NCBI RefSeq assembly: GCF_000720135.1
Contig: NZ_JOIU01000039.1
Location: 1 to 57,060 of the forward strand
DNA length: 57,060 nucleotides
Direction of reading: 5' to 3'
Origin: Streptomyces sp. NRRL S-1022
GTDB lineage: Bacteria > Actinomycetota > Actinomycetes > Streptomycetales > Streptomycetaceae
The translations under genes and the position numbers were made by a program. How positions within the stretch are numbered: the stretch's first letter is position 1; each line of letters starts with the position of its first letter. This document shows, piece by piece, positions 50,623 to 57,060 of the stretch. The notes below the pieces were generated by a model, which saw only the letters and a program-made list of their open reading frames with translations, was not told where the DNA came from and ran no database searches.

Positions 50623-51054
50623 TCAGCGGTCCCGGAAGAAATCGGTGAGAGGCCGGGCGCACTCCGCCGCGAGCACGCCCTCGATGACCTCCGGGCGGTG
50701 GTTGAGCCGCCGGTCGCGCACCACGTCCCACAGGGAGCCGGCCGCGCCCGCCTTCTCGTCCCGGGCGCCGTAGACCACCCGGTCCACCCGGGACTGCACG
50801 AGCGCGCCCGCGCACATCGTGCACGGCTCCAGCGTGACGACGAGCGTGCACCCGGTCAGCCGCCACTGGCCGAGCCGGGCCGCGGCCCGCCGGATCGCGA
50901 GGACCTCCGCGTGGGCCGTCGGATCACCGGTGGCCTCCCGCTCGTTGTGCCCGGTTCCGAGCACCGTCGTACCGTCCGGGGACAGCACGACGGCGCCGAC
51001 GGGGACGTCCCCGCCCCGGACGGCCAGTTCGGCCTCGGCCAGGGCGTGCCGCAT
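50623..51054 (-). CDS. tadA: tRNA-specific adenosine-34 deaminase
   Basis: 143 residues from ATG 51054; no other start codon lies between it and the previous gene. It is the cytidine-deaminase fold with zinc ligands in TAHAEVLAIRRAA (His and catalytic Glu) and TLEPCTMCAGALVQSRV (two Cys). It converts adenosine to inosine at the wobble position of tRNA-Arg(ACG); a tRNA-Arg(ACG) substrate gene is present at 29112-29184. It follows a gene often annotated as deaminase-associated. Confidence 0.93.
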   Translation of the reverse strand: MRHALAEAELAVRGGDVPVGAVVLSPDGTTVLGTGHNEREATGDPTAHAEVLAIRRAAARLGQWRLTGCTLVVTLEPCTMCAGALVQSRVDRVVYGARDEKAGAAGSLWDVVRDRRLNHRPEVIEGVLAAECARPLTDFFRDR

Positions 51055-51134
51055 CGCGGCGCGCCAGCGGTCCCGTACCGGATCGGGCGCGCCCCGCGGG
51101 ATCCGCCCCGTGGGCAGCGGGTCCTGTGGCGTGG

Positions 51135-51674
51135 TCAGCGGACGGTCTCCAGCACCTCCGAGGCGCCCAGGGCCTCGGCGATCGTGTTCAGCGCGTCGTC
51201 GGCGTCCAGGGCGCGCAGCTCCTTCTCGCTGATGCCCAGGTCGTCGAGGATCTCGCTGTCGCCCACCGGGCTGTGCGGCACGGCGTCGGCGGCGACGCCG
51301 CCCTCCTCCTCCTCGTCGGCTTCGTCGGACTCCCCGTCCTCCGTGCCGTCGAGGTCCAGGGCGTCCAGGTCCGGGCCGTCGTCCGTCCCGGGCTCCCGGC
51401 CGAGCAGTTCGTCGGTGAGCAGCAGCTCCCCGTACGCGCTGCGCTGGGCGGCGGCGGCGTCCGAGACGTAGATGCGAGGGTCGTCCTCGCCGTCCACGCG
51501 GACGACACCGAACCAGGAGTCCTCCTGCTCGATCAGGACGAGCACCGTGTCCTCGTCGGGAGAGGCTTCCCGGGCCAGGTCGGCCAGATCCGACAGGGTC
51601 TCCACATCGTCCAGCTCTGTGTCGCTCGCTTCCCACCCGTCTTCGGTGCGCGCGAGCAGTGCGGCGAAGTACAC
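51135..51674 (-). CDS. tRNA adenosine deaminase-associated acidic protein
   Basis: 179 residues from GTG 51674, chosen because GGGAG lies about six bases upstream and the resulting VYFAALLARTEDGWEASD is the usual opening as I recall; an in-frame ATG at 51695 would add seven residues. Highly acidic, with DLDALDLDGTEDGESDEADE in the middle and DDLGISEKELRALDADDALN near the end. Streptomyces keep this gene next to tadA, hence the name; its function is unknown. Confidence 0.75.
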   Translation of the reverse strand: MYFAALLARTEDGWEASDTELDDVETLSDLADLAREASPDEDTVLVLIEQEDSWFGVVRVDGEDDPRIYVSDAAAAQRSAYGELLLTDELLGREPGTDDGPDLDALDLDGTEDGESDEADEEEEGGVAADAVPHSPVGDSEILDDLGISEKELRALDADDALNTIAEALGASEVLETVR

Positions 51675-51977
51675 CGTGACTCTCCCACTGGTCATAGGCG
51701 TGCCGGTTTGGGGGTCCCCCCGGCGGAGGTACTGGGCGGGGAGAGCCTGGGCTCCGAGCCCCACCCACTCGGAATCGTGGCAGAAACAAGGCCTCAAGGG
51801 GACGTCTTCGGCTCCCTGTGTCTGGCTGTTTCGATCGCGGATCCGTGATCGGCTCACCAGCGCGCTCATTGCCGCCACCTGCGGATCGTACGCGGCTTTG
51901 CCCGGGCTCACGCACGCCCGCCTCCCCAACACCGGCGCGTGCGTGGATCTTCCGCTGTGCGGCGGTGTCCCGCACGG
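51675..51977. other. Intergenic region, nothing recognised
   Basis: 303 bases between two minus-strand genes. It should contain the promoter of the deaminase-associated gene. I see no tRNA, clear operator or small coding frame. Confidence 0.45.
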
Positions 51978-52220
51978 CTACCAGCGGAACGTTCGCATCC
52001 GCATCGCGTGGCGCAGCCGGGCGGCCTTGGCGCGCCGGGGCTGCACCCGGGCGCGCAGGGCGCGGGCCTCGGCGAGTTCGCGCAGGAACCGGGCGCGGCG
52101 CCGCCGGCGCTCGGCCTCGCTCTCGGGCTTGTCGGGATCGGTCCTCGCGGACCGCACGGCGGGGCCGGTCGGGTAGCCGGTCCCGGAGGCGTCCGCGGGC
52201 AGGTCAGGCTGGTCGGACAC
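51978..52220 (-). CDS. Small basic protein of unknown function
   Basis: 80 residues from GTG 52220. The first 30 residues are Pro/Asp/Gly-rich; the rest is a long Arg/Ala-rich helix ([20 protein letters not shown] through [19 protein letters not shown]). The charge suggests nucleic-acid or ribosome contact, without proof. Divergent from upp. Confidence 0.6.
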   Translation of the reverse strand: MSDQPDLPADASGTGYPTGPAVRSARTDPDKPESEAERRRRRARFLRELAEARALRARVQPRRAKAARLRHAMRMRTFRW

Positions 52221-52316
52221 GTCTCACCACCCCACTCACGTCGTCTACCGCCTTCCCCCGACGGCGGGTTTGACGCCAGCGTGAGGGTGGCCGGTGGCGC
52301 AGGTACCGTTAGGGGC

Positions 52317-52952
52317 ATGCGTCTCCATGTCGTCGACCACCCCCTGGTCGCTCATAAGCTCACCACGCTGCGCGACCGGCGCACCGACTCCGCGACCTTC
52401 CGGCGGCTCGCCGACGAACTGGTCACCCTGCTCGCCTACGAGGCGACACGGGACGTGCGCACCGAGGCCGTCGACATCCATACCCCGGTCGCGCAGACCA
52501 CGGGCGTCAAGCTCGCCCGGCCCCGCCCGCTGGTGGTGCCGATCCTGCGGGCCGGCCTCGGCATGCTGGACGGCATGGTGCGGCTGCTGCCGACCGCCGA
52601 GGTGGGCTTCCTGGGCATGATCCGCAACGAGGAGACGCTGCAGGCTTCCACGTACGCCTCGCGCATGCCGGAGGACCTCTCGGGCCGTCAGGTGTACGTC
52701 CTCGACCCGATGCTGGCCACGGGCGGCACGCTGGTCGCGGCGATCCAGGAGCTGATCAAGCGCGGCGCCGACGACGTCACCGCCGTGGTGCTGCTGGCCG
52801 CGCCGGAGGGCGTCGAGGTCATGGAGCGGGAGCTGGCGGGTACGCCGGTCACCGTGGTCACGGCGGCCGTGGACGACCACCTCAACGAGCTCGGGTACAT
52901 CGTGCCGGGCCTCGGCGACGCGGGGGACCGGCTCTACGGGGCCGCGGAGTAG
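52317..52952 (+). CDS. upp: Uracil phosphoribosyltransferase
   Basis: 211 residues from ATG 52317. It converts uracil and PRPP to UMP in pyrimidine salvage. Visible motifs: [20 protein letters not shown] at the start, [18 protein letters not shown], the PRPP-binding [17 protein letters not shown], and the uracil-binding C-terminus [20 protein letters not shown]. Length is the family norm. It converges on the LytR_C gene. Confidence 0.96.
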   Translation: MRLHVVDHPLVAHKLTTLRDRRTDSATFRRLADELVTLLAYEATRDVRTEAVDIHTPVAQTTGVKLARPRPLVVPILRAGLGMLDGMVRLLPTAEVGFLGMIRNEETLQASTYASRMPEDLSGRQVYVLDPMLATGGTLVAAIQELIKRGADDVTAVVLLAAPEGVEVMERELAGTPVTVVTAAVDDHLNELGYIVPGLGDAGDRLYGAAE

Positions 52953-52979
52953 TCCGCCCGCCCCTGCCGGGGGCGCCGT

Positions 52980-53618
52980 TCAGCAGGACTTCTTCGGCGT
53001 GGCCGTGGGCTGCGGTTCGGTCAGGGCCGTCATGGTCCGGTCGGCGGCCGCGCGGCCGGCCAGGCCCTTGAAGGCGTCCCCGATGATCAGGTCCAGGTCG
53101 GCGCCCTTGCGGCCGTCGGCGCGTGCTTCCGCGCCGGCGAGCTGGGCGCCGAGGACCCGCAGGGAGGTGTCCTGGGCGGCGGGGGCGCCGAGGAGTATCC
53201 CGGTGCCCTTCACCTTCTTGTCGTACTGCTTCGACGCGTTGCCCACGTTGCCGATTTTGAAGCCGCGCTTCTTCAGCTCGTCCGCGGTGCTCTTGGCCAG
53301 CCCGGAGTGCTTGGTGGCGTTGTAGACGTTCACGGTGATCCGGCCGGGCTCGGGCAGGGGCTTCACCCGGGCCACCGGGGCCGCCGCGGCCTTGGTCCGG
53401 CAGTGGGTCCCGGCGCCGGCCGCGGTGGACGTGTCGCCGCCGCCCGTGAAGACGTCGATGAGCTGCAGGGTGCCCCAGCCGACCAGGCCGAGCACGGCGG
53501 TGGACGCCACGACGGCGGCCGCGAGCCTGCCGCGCCGCCGGGGGGGACGCATCCGAGGGTATTTGTCCCCCGTGATCCGGTACTGGCCGCCCATGCCGGG
53601 AGGAGTCAGCATGCTCAT
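52980..53618 (-). CDS. Membrane protein with LytR C-terminal domain
   Basis: 212 residues. A cytoplasmic basic segment (MRPPRRRGRL) precedes one transmembrane helix (about 32-57) and an extracellular LytR_C domain (about 90-205: GRITVNVYNATKHSGLAKST, ADELKKRGFKIGNVGNASKQ, LRVLGAQLAGAEARADGRKG, ADLDLIIGDAFKGLAGRAAA). It lacks the catalytic LytR-CpsA-Psr transferase domain, so it is an accessory envelope protein. Thr/Gly linkers are present near residue 60. Confidence 0.85.
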   Translation of the reverse strand: MSMLTPPGMGGQYRITGDKYPRMRPPRRRGRLAAAVVASTAVLGLVGWGTLQLIDVFTGGGDTSTAAGAGTHCRTKAAAAPVARVKPLPEPGRITVNVYNATKHSGLAKSTADELKKRGFKIGNVGNASKQYDKKVKGTGILLGAPAAQDTSLRVLGAQLAGAEARADGRKGADLDLIIGDAFKGLAGRAAADRTMTALTEPQPTATPKKSC

Positions 53619-53717
53619 GAGCGCAGCGTAGTGCGCCTGAGCGTGCGATGCCTATCAGATGATCAGTCGATGCCACCCGGCGGAACCCGAAAGGGGCAAC
53701 GGCCGCGCCGTGTGGGG

Positions 53718-54014
53718 TCAGTCGAGTTCGAGCACGCGCGCGTGCAGCACCTGGCGCTGCTGCAGGGCGGCGCGGACCGCGCGGTGCAGGCCGTCCTCCA
53801 GGTACAGGTCGCCCTGCCACTTCACGACGTGCGCGAAGAGGTCGCCGTAGAACGTCGAGTCCTCCGCCAGCAGGGTCTCCAGATCGAGCTGCTGCTTGGT
53901 GGTCACGAGCTGATCGAGGCGGACCGGGCGCGGCGCGACGTCCGCCCACTGCCGGGTGCTTTCCCGGCCGTGGTCGGGGTACGGCCGGCCGTTTCCGATG
54001 CGCTTGAAGATCAC
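53718..54014 (-). CDS. Conserved small actinobacterial protein (ParB-like fold suspected)
   Basis: 98 residues. RPVRLDQLVTTKQQLDLETL, LLAEDSTFYGDLFAHVVKWQ, DLYLEDGLHRAVRAALQQRQ and VLHARVLEL form a highly conserved block in actinobacteria. The VRLDQL..LYLEDGLHRA..A pattern resembles the ParB/sulfiredoxin fold, and databases sometimes label it as a VapB-type antitoxin, which I consider unsupported because no toxin gene adjoins it. Function unknown. Confidence 0.7.
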   Translation of the reverse strand: MIFKRIGNGRPYPDHGRESTRQWADVAPRPVRLDQLVTTKQQLDLETLLAEDSTFYGDLFAHVVKWQGDLYLEDGLHRAVRAALQQRQVLHARVLELD

Positions 54015-54127
54015 ACGGAAAGCCTACCGGTCAAGACGTTCCGGGCGCAGCCATGGCGGCGGAGTGCAACGCTTGAAAAGATGGAGCAATTCCGGCAAAT
54101 GGGCTACTACGGGAACGGGGGCCGGAG

Positions 54128-55681
54128 ATGAGCGACAGGGAGACCGTGCCGCCGGCCGGGCCCGAGGGGGCCGGTGCGCTGCCCGCCGGGGCGCGGGAGA
54201 TCGCCTCGGGTTACGCCTTCACCGGTCCCGCGCTCGACCTCGGCGCCCTGCTGTGGGACGGCGCGTGCCACCCCGGCGTGTCGGTCCGGGTCCCGCTGCC
54301 GGTGCTCAACCGGCACGGCCTGGTCGCGGGCGCCACCGGCACCGGCAAGACCAAGACCCTCCAGCTGATCGCCGAACAGCTGTCGGCGCAGGGCGTGCCG
54401 GTGTTCCTCGCGGACGTCAAGGGCGACCTCTCCGGCATCGCGCGGCCGGGACGGCCGGACGACCGGGTGCGCAAGCGGTCCGGGGAGGTCGGCCAGGAGT
54501 GGGCCCCGGCCGGTTTCCCGGCGGAGTTCCTCGCGCTCGGCGGCCTCGGCCACGGCGTCCCGGTGCGGGCCACCGTCACCAGCTTCGGCCCGGTGCTGCT
54601 GGCCAAGGTGCTCCAGCTGAACCACACCCAGGAACAGTCCCTCGGCCTGATCTTCCACTACGCCGACACCAAGGGCCTGGAGCTGATCGACCTCAAGGAC
54701 CTGCGCGCGGTCGTCGCCTTCCTCACCTCCGACGCGGGCAGGGCCGAACTGCGGGACATCGGCGGCCTGTCCGGCGCCACGGCCGGGGTGATCCTGCGCT
54801 CGCTGACGGCCTTCGAGGCGCAGGGCGCGGCGGACTTCTTCGGCGAGCCGGAGTTCGACACGGCGGATCTGCTGCGCACGGCGCCGGACGGCCGGGGGAT
54901 CGTCTCGGTCCTGGAACTCCCCGCCGTCCAGGACAGGCCCCTGCTGTTCTCGACGTTCCTGATGTGGCTGCTCGCCGACCTCTTCCACGACCTGCCCGAG
55001 ATCGGCGACGCCGACAAGCCCCGGCTGGTGTTCTTCTTCGACGAGGCGCACCTGCTGTTCCACGACGCCTCCCGGGCGTTCCTGGACTCGATCACCCAGA
55101 CCGTCCGGCTGATCCGCTCCAAGGGCGTCGGCGTCTTCTTCGTCACCCAGACCCCCGAGGACGTGCCCGGCGACGTCCTCGCCCAGCTCGGCAACCGCGT
55201 CCAGCACGCCCTGCGCGCCTTCACGCCCGACGACCACAAGGCCCTGCGGGCGACCGTGCAGACCTTCCCGAAGTCGGCGTACGACCTGGAGGAGCTGCTC
55301 ACCGGCCTGGGCACCGGCGAGGCCGTGGTGACCGTGCTGAGCGAGACCGGCGCCCCGACGCCCGTCGCCGCCACCCGGCTGCGCGCCCCGGAGTCCCTGA
55401 TGGGCCCGGTCGATGCGGCCGGACTGGACGAGACGGTCCACGCCTCCCCGCTGCACGAACGTTATGCACAGGCTGTGGACCGCGAGTCGGCGTACGAGAG
55501 GCTGGGCGCCGCGCGGCCGGCACCCGAGCCCGAGGCGGCACCCCGGGAGAAGGAGGAGCCGTCGCTGGTCGAACAGGTCGTCGCCAGCGGGATGTTCAAG
55601 TCGCTGGCCCGCTCGGTCGGCACCCAGCTCGGCCGCGAGATCACCCGCTCCCTGTTCGGCACGGCCCGCCGGCGCCGCTAG
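54128..55681 (+). CDS. HerA-like / DUF853 ATPase
   Basis: 517 residues from ATG 54128 with GCCGGAG upstream. P-loop ATPase of the HerA/FtsK superclass: Walker A GLVAGATGTGKTKTLQLIAE (about 60-79), Walker B RLVFFFDEAHLLFHDASRAF, a sensor-like VGVFFVTQTPEDVPGDVLAQ, and an arginine-containing FTPDDHKALRATVQTFPKSA. The C-terminal 80 residues are acidic then amphipathic. The family is widespread and poorly characterised; HerA proteins drive DNA translocation in repair or defence, but no NurA or defence partner is seen here. Confidence 0.9.
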   Translation: MSDRETVPPAGPEGAGALPAGAREIASGYAFTGPALDLGALLWDGACHPGVSVRVPLPVLNRHGLVAGATGTGKTKTLQLIAEQLSAQGVPVFLADVKGDLSGIARPGRPDDRVRKRSGEVGQEWAPAGFPAEFLALGGLGHGVPVRATVTSFGPVLLAKVLQLNHTQEQSLGLIFHYADTKGLELIDLKDLRAVVAFLTSDAGRAELRDIGGLSGATAGVILRSLTAFEAQGAADFFGEPEFDTADLLRTAPDGRGIVSVLELPAVQDRPLLFSTFLMWLLADLFHDLPEIGDADKPRLVFFFDEAHLLFHDASRAFLDSITQTVRLIRSKGVGVFFVTQTPEDVPGDVLAQLGNRVQHALRAFTPDDHKALRATVQTFPKSAYDLEELLTGLGTGEAVVTVLSETGAPTPVAATRLRAPESLMGPVDAAGLDETVHASPLHERYAQAVDRESAYERLGAARPAPEPEAAPREKEEPSLVEQVVASGMFKSLARSVGTQLGREITRSLFGTARRRR

Positions 55682-55689
55682 CGCACCGG

Positions 55690-55727
55690 CCCGGCGGAGG
55701 CGGGGGCCGCCCCCCGCCTCCGCCGGG
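55690..55727. terminator. 16-bp terminator between convergent genes
   Basis: CCCGGCGGAGGCGGGG (55690-55705) pairs exactly with 55712-55727 around a six-base loop, between the HerA-like stop and the small minus-strand gene. Confidence 0.85.
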
Positions 55728-55733
55728 GGCCGT

Positions 55734-55859
55734 TCAGCGGGCCCGGTCCTCCGGGGGCCGCTGCGGCTGCGGGGCGCGCTGGTCGGGCCTTGCGGCCGTA
55801 CCGCGCCGGGCCTCCGCGCGCAGCAGGGCGCGCAGGACGGCGTAGGGATCATGGGACAT
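55734..55859 (-). CDS. 41-residue protein of unknown function
   Basis: ATG at 55859 with AAGGAG ten bases upstream, TGA at 55734-55736. The peptide MSHDPYAVLRALLRAEARRG continues Arg/Pro/Gln-rich. The strong ribosome site and sharp stop favour a real small gene. Function unknown. Confidence 0.55.
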   Translation of the reverse strand: MSHDPYAVLRALLRAEARRGTAARPDQRAPQPQRPPEDRAR

Positions 55860-55914
55860 GGCTGTGCTGCTCCTTGCGTCGAGCCGGCTGACCTCGCGGG
55901 GGGACGCGGGTCCG

Positions 55915-56235
55915 TCAGCAGCGCAGGACCACCGTGCGCAGCAGGAACGGGGTGCCCGGCGTCCGCGGCACGGCGGGGCGCGGGCGGGCCGCCGGGAGCG
56001 CGGGTGCCGGGGCGGGCAGGGGGGCGGGGCGCTCGGGTACGTCGGCCCGGTGGACGGCGCGGCAGGGCGGCCGGAGCGCCGGGCAGAGGGTCTCGTGCTC
56101 GGCGGTCTCGGCGGCCACCGACAGGTACGGGGCCGCCTGGGCCGACAGGTGGGCGCCGGGCACCCACAGGGCGAGGAGCAGCACGCACACGCGCAGCCAG
56201 GTACGGCTCCGGGGGGTGCTGCTGCTCCTGCTCAC
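55915..56235 (-). CDS. Small secreted protein
   Basis: 106 residues from GTG 56235. A Sec signal peptide (RSRTWLRVCVLLLALWVPGA, cleavage near HLSAQAAP) precedes an Ala/Pro/Arg-rich chain with three Cys (LCPALRPPC, and one at the C-terminus). Function unknown. No good ribosome site is visible, so the exact start is uncertain. Confidence 0.55.
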   Translation of the reverse strand: MSRSSSTPRSRTWLRVCVLLLALWVPGAHLSAQAAPYLSVAAETAEHETLCPALRPPCRAVHRADVPERPAPLPAPAPALPAARPRPAVPRTPGTPFLLRTVVLRC

Positions 56236-56329
56236 ACCGGCTGTCTGCCCGGGGCGGGCGGCGCGGGCTGCACGCCGGGTGCGAGATCCGCCCGCTCGGC
56301 GTACCCGGGACCCGCGTGGTTGACGGCCG

Positions 56330-57010
56330 TCACAGCGCCTGCGGCACACGGCCGGCCCGGTGGCGGATGCGCATCGCGGTGACGATCTCCGCGATGCCGA
56401 CCGCGACCAGCCAGATCCCGCTGACGAGGGTGAGTACGGCGACCGACTCGAACGGCGAGTCGATGAGCACGATCCCGGCGACGAACGTGAGGATCCCGAG
56501 CAGGATCTGCCAGCCCCGGGCCGGCATCCGGGAGTCGTGCGCGGCGGCCAGGGTCTGGGTGATCCCGCGGATCAGCCAGCCGATGCCGATCCACAGGGCG
56601 AGCAGCAGGATCGACTGCATGGGGCCGCGGAAGCAGAACAGGCCCAGCAGGATCGACAGCGCACCGCTGATGAAGGCCAGCACCCGCAGCGAGGTCGCCC
56701 GGTGCGTGCCGAACGCCGACACCAGCTGCAGGATCCCGCTGTAGACCAGGTACAGGCCGAACAGCACGCCGGCGGCGAGCAGGGAGGCGTGCGGCCAGAC
56801 CAGCACGAGGACGCCGAGCACCAGGGAACCGATCCCGGTCAGCAGCACGACCTGCCAGGCGGCCCGGGACAGGGCGTGCAAGGGGCCCTCGAACGGGGGT
56901 TCCGGCTCGTGGTGCCCGCGGTACGGCTCCGCCGCGGGCCGCCCACGGGGAGCCTCCCCAGCGTGCACATGCCGATCGTCGTACTCCCTGTCCCTTTCGG
57001 GACCGCCCAT
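56330..57010 (-). CDS. HdeD/DUF308-family membrane protein, 5' end at contig edge
   Basis: 226 residues from ATG 57010. Six to seven hydrophobic helices (WQVVLLTGIGSLVLGVLVLV, SLLAAGVLFGLYLVYSGILQ, FISGALSILLGLFCF, ILLALWIGIGWLIRGITQTL, WQILLGILTFVAGIVLID, VLTLVSGIWLVAVGIAEIVT) match the HdeD/DUF308 family, some members of which give acid resistance. Three bases upstream of the ATG the natural sequence ends and adapter begins, so neither ribosome site nor promoter is present and an upstream start cannot be excluded. A translated prefix MYKRQP from the adapter is artefact. Confidence 0.82.
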   Translation of the reverse strand: MGGPERDREYDDRHVHAGEAPRGRPAAEPYRGHHEPEPPFEGPLHALSRAAWQVVLLTGIGSLVLGVLVLVWPHASLLAAGVLFGLYLVYSGILQLVSAFGTHRATSLRVLAFISGALSILLGLFCFRGPMQSILLLALWIGIGWLIRGITQTLAAAHDSRMPARGWQILLGILTFVAGIVLIDSPFESVAVLTLVSGIWLVAVGIAEIVTAMRIRHRAGRVPQAL

Positions 57011-57013
57011 GGG

Positions 57014-57060
57014 CTGTCTCTTATACACATCTGACGCTGCCGACGAATAGAGAGGTGTAG
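57014..57060. other. Illumina Nextera adapter with S502 index (assembly artefact)
   Basis: 57014-57046 is the reverse complement of the 33-base Nextera Read 1 transposase adapter: it contains the mosaic-end CTGTCTCTTATACACATCT, then GACGCTGCCGACGA. Next come eight bases ATAGAGAG (57047-57054), the complement of index S502 (CTCTCTAT), then GTGTAG, the start of the P5 sequence. This is sequencing read-through left on a contig end, not genomic DNA. Confidence 0.98.

Noticed and set aside
53718..54014. A VapB-type antitoxin
   Set aside because: No toxin gene is adjacent and the sequence lacks an antitoxin DNA-binding domain; a conserved ParB-like small protein is a better description.
54128..55681. 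HerA-based defence system
   Set aside because: No NurA, SIR2, DUF4297 or other known partner lies beside the ATPase, and the neighbourhood is housekeeping.

Overview
The window is about 57 kb of very GC-rich chromosomal DNA from a Streptomyces or very close relative. This rests on the base composition, GTG/TTG starts, leaderless genes, tRNAs without encoded CCA, an SSI-type protease inhibitor, sigma-B-like SigN/SigF, and gene order. From memory, roughly 18-56 kb follows the S. coelicolor SCO4005-SCO4045 block (SigE-type sigma, acyl-CoA ligase, MFS/TetR pair, sigN-sigF, tadA, upp). It is mostly ordinary core chromosome: no rRNA, CRISPR array, complete mobile element or biosynthetic cluster is visible. 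The last 47 bases are Illumina Nextera adapter plus index, so the right edge is a contig end and not biology.

Layout. 0-7 kb: edge fragment of a minus-strand gene, a degenerate primase/polymerase-fold protein, a secreted protein, a SEC-C protein, an anti-sigma-type ATPase, a glycerophosphodiesterase, a membrane HtrA protease and tRNA-Ser(TGA). 7-16 kb: a heme-peroxidase operon (unknown protein, DyP peroxidase, catalase-like protein), a Sap/GAP membrane protein, a STAS / HATPase / SpoIIE-phosphatase partner-switching set on one strand, a leaderless winged-helix gene and a second, catalytically intact prim-pol. 16-21 kb: a translationally coupled operon resembling mycobacterial ChsH2-ChsH1-Ltp2 (acyl-CoA side-chain hydration and retro-aldol cleavage), a SigE-family sigma factor and an acyl-CoA ligase, with palindromic operator candidates in front. 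21-29 kb: a divergent MFS/TetR drug-efflux pair with mirrored operators, a 1536-residue degenerate hybrid kinase, an SSI-like inhibitor, tRNA-Ser(GCT) and tRNA-Arg(ACG).

29-41 kb: behind tRNA-Arg lie remains of an XRE regulator and a NUDIX hydrolase, then an alpha/beta hydrolase with Asn at the nucleophile position, a Bro-N protein with heptad repeats, a DUF2797 protein, and an apparent four-gene unit (response regulator, sensor kinase, GT2-GtrA fusion, GT39-like glycosyltransferase). Next come an MFS exporter under a 32-bp palindrome and a TetR regulator. 41-47 kb: a flavin/F420-type oxidoreductase whose 3' end is tandemly triplicated, and a MarR-MFS-YceI operon in which exporter and YceI protein both carry carboxypeptidase-regulatory-like beta domains. 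47-57 kb: sigN and sigF, small stress and membrane proteins, tRNA-Ser(CGA), tadA and a partner gene, upp, a LytR_C membrane protein, a HerA-like ATPase, and small secreted and membrane proteins.

How the parts work together: regulation dominates (two SpoIIE/HATPase/STAS-type elements, two sigma-B-like sigmas, one ECF-like sigma, one two-component system, TetR and MarR switches), with envelope quality control (HtrA), oxidative-stress enzymes and exporters as outputs. No single cassette is clearly a new system. The most interesting leads are the degenerate hybrid kinase, the Chs/Ltp2-like operon, the MFS/YceI pair sharing a domain, the peroxidase trio and the Bro-N heptad protein.
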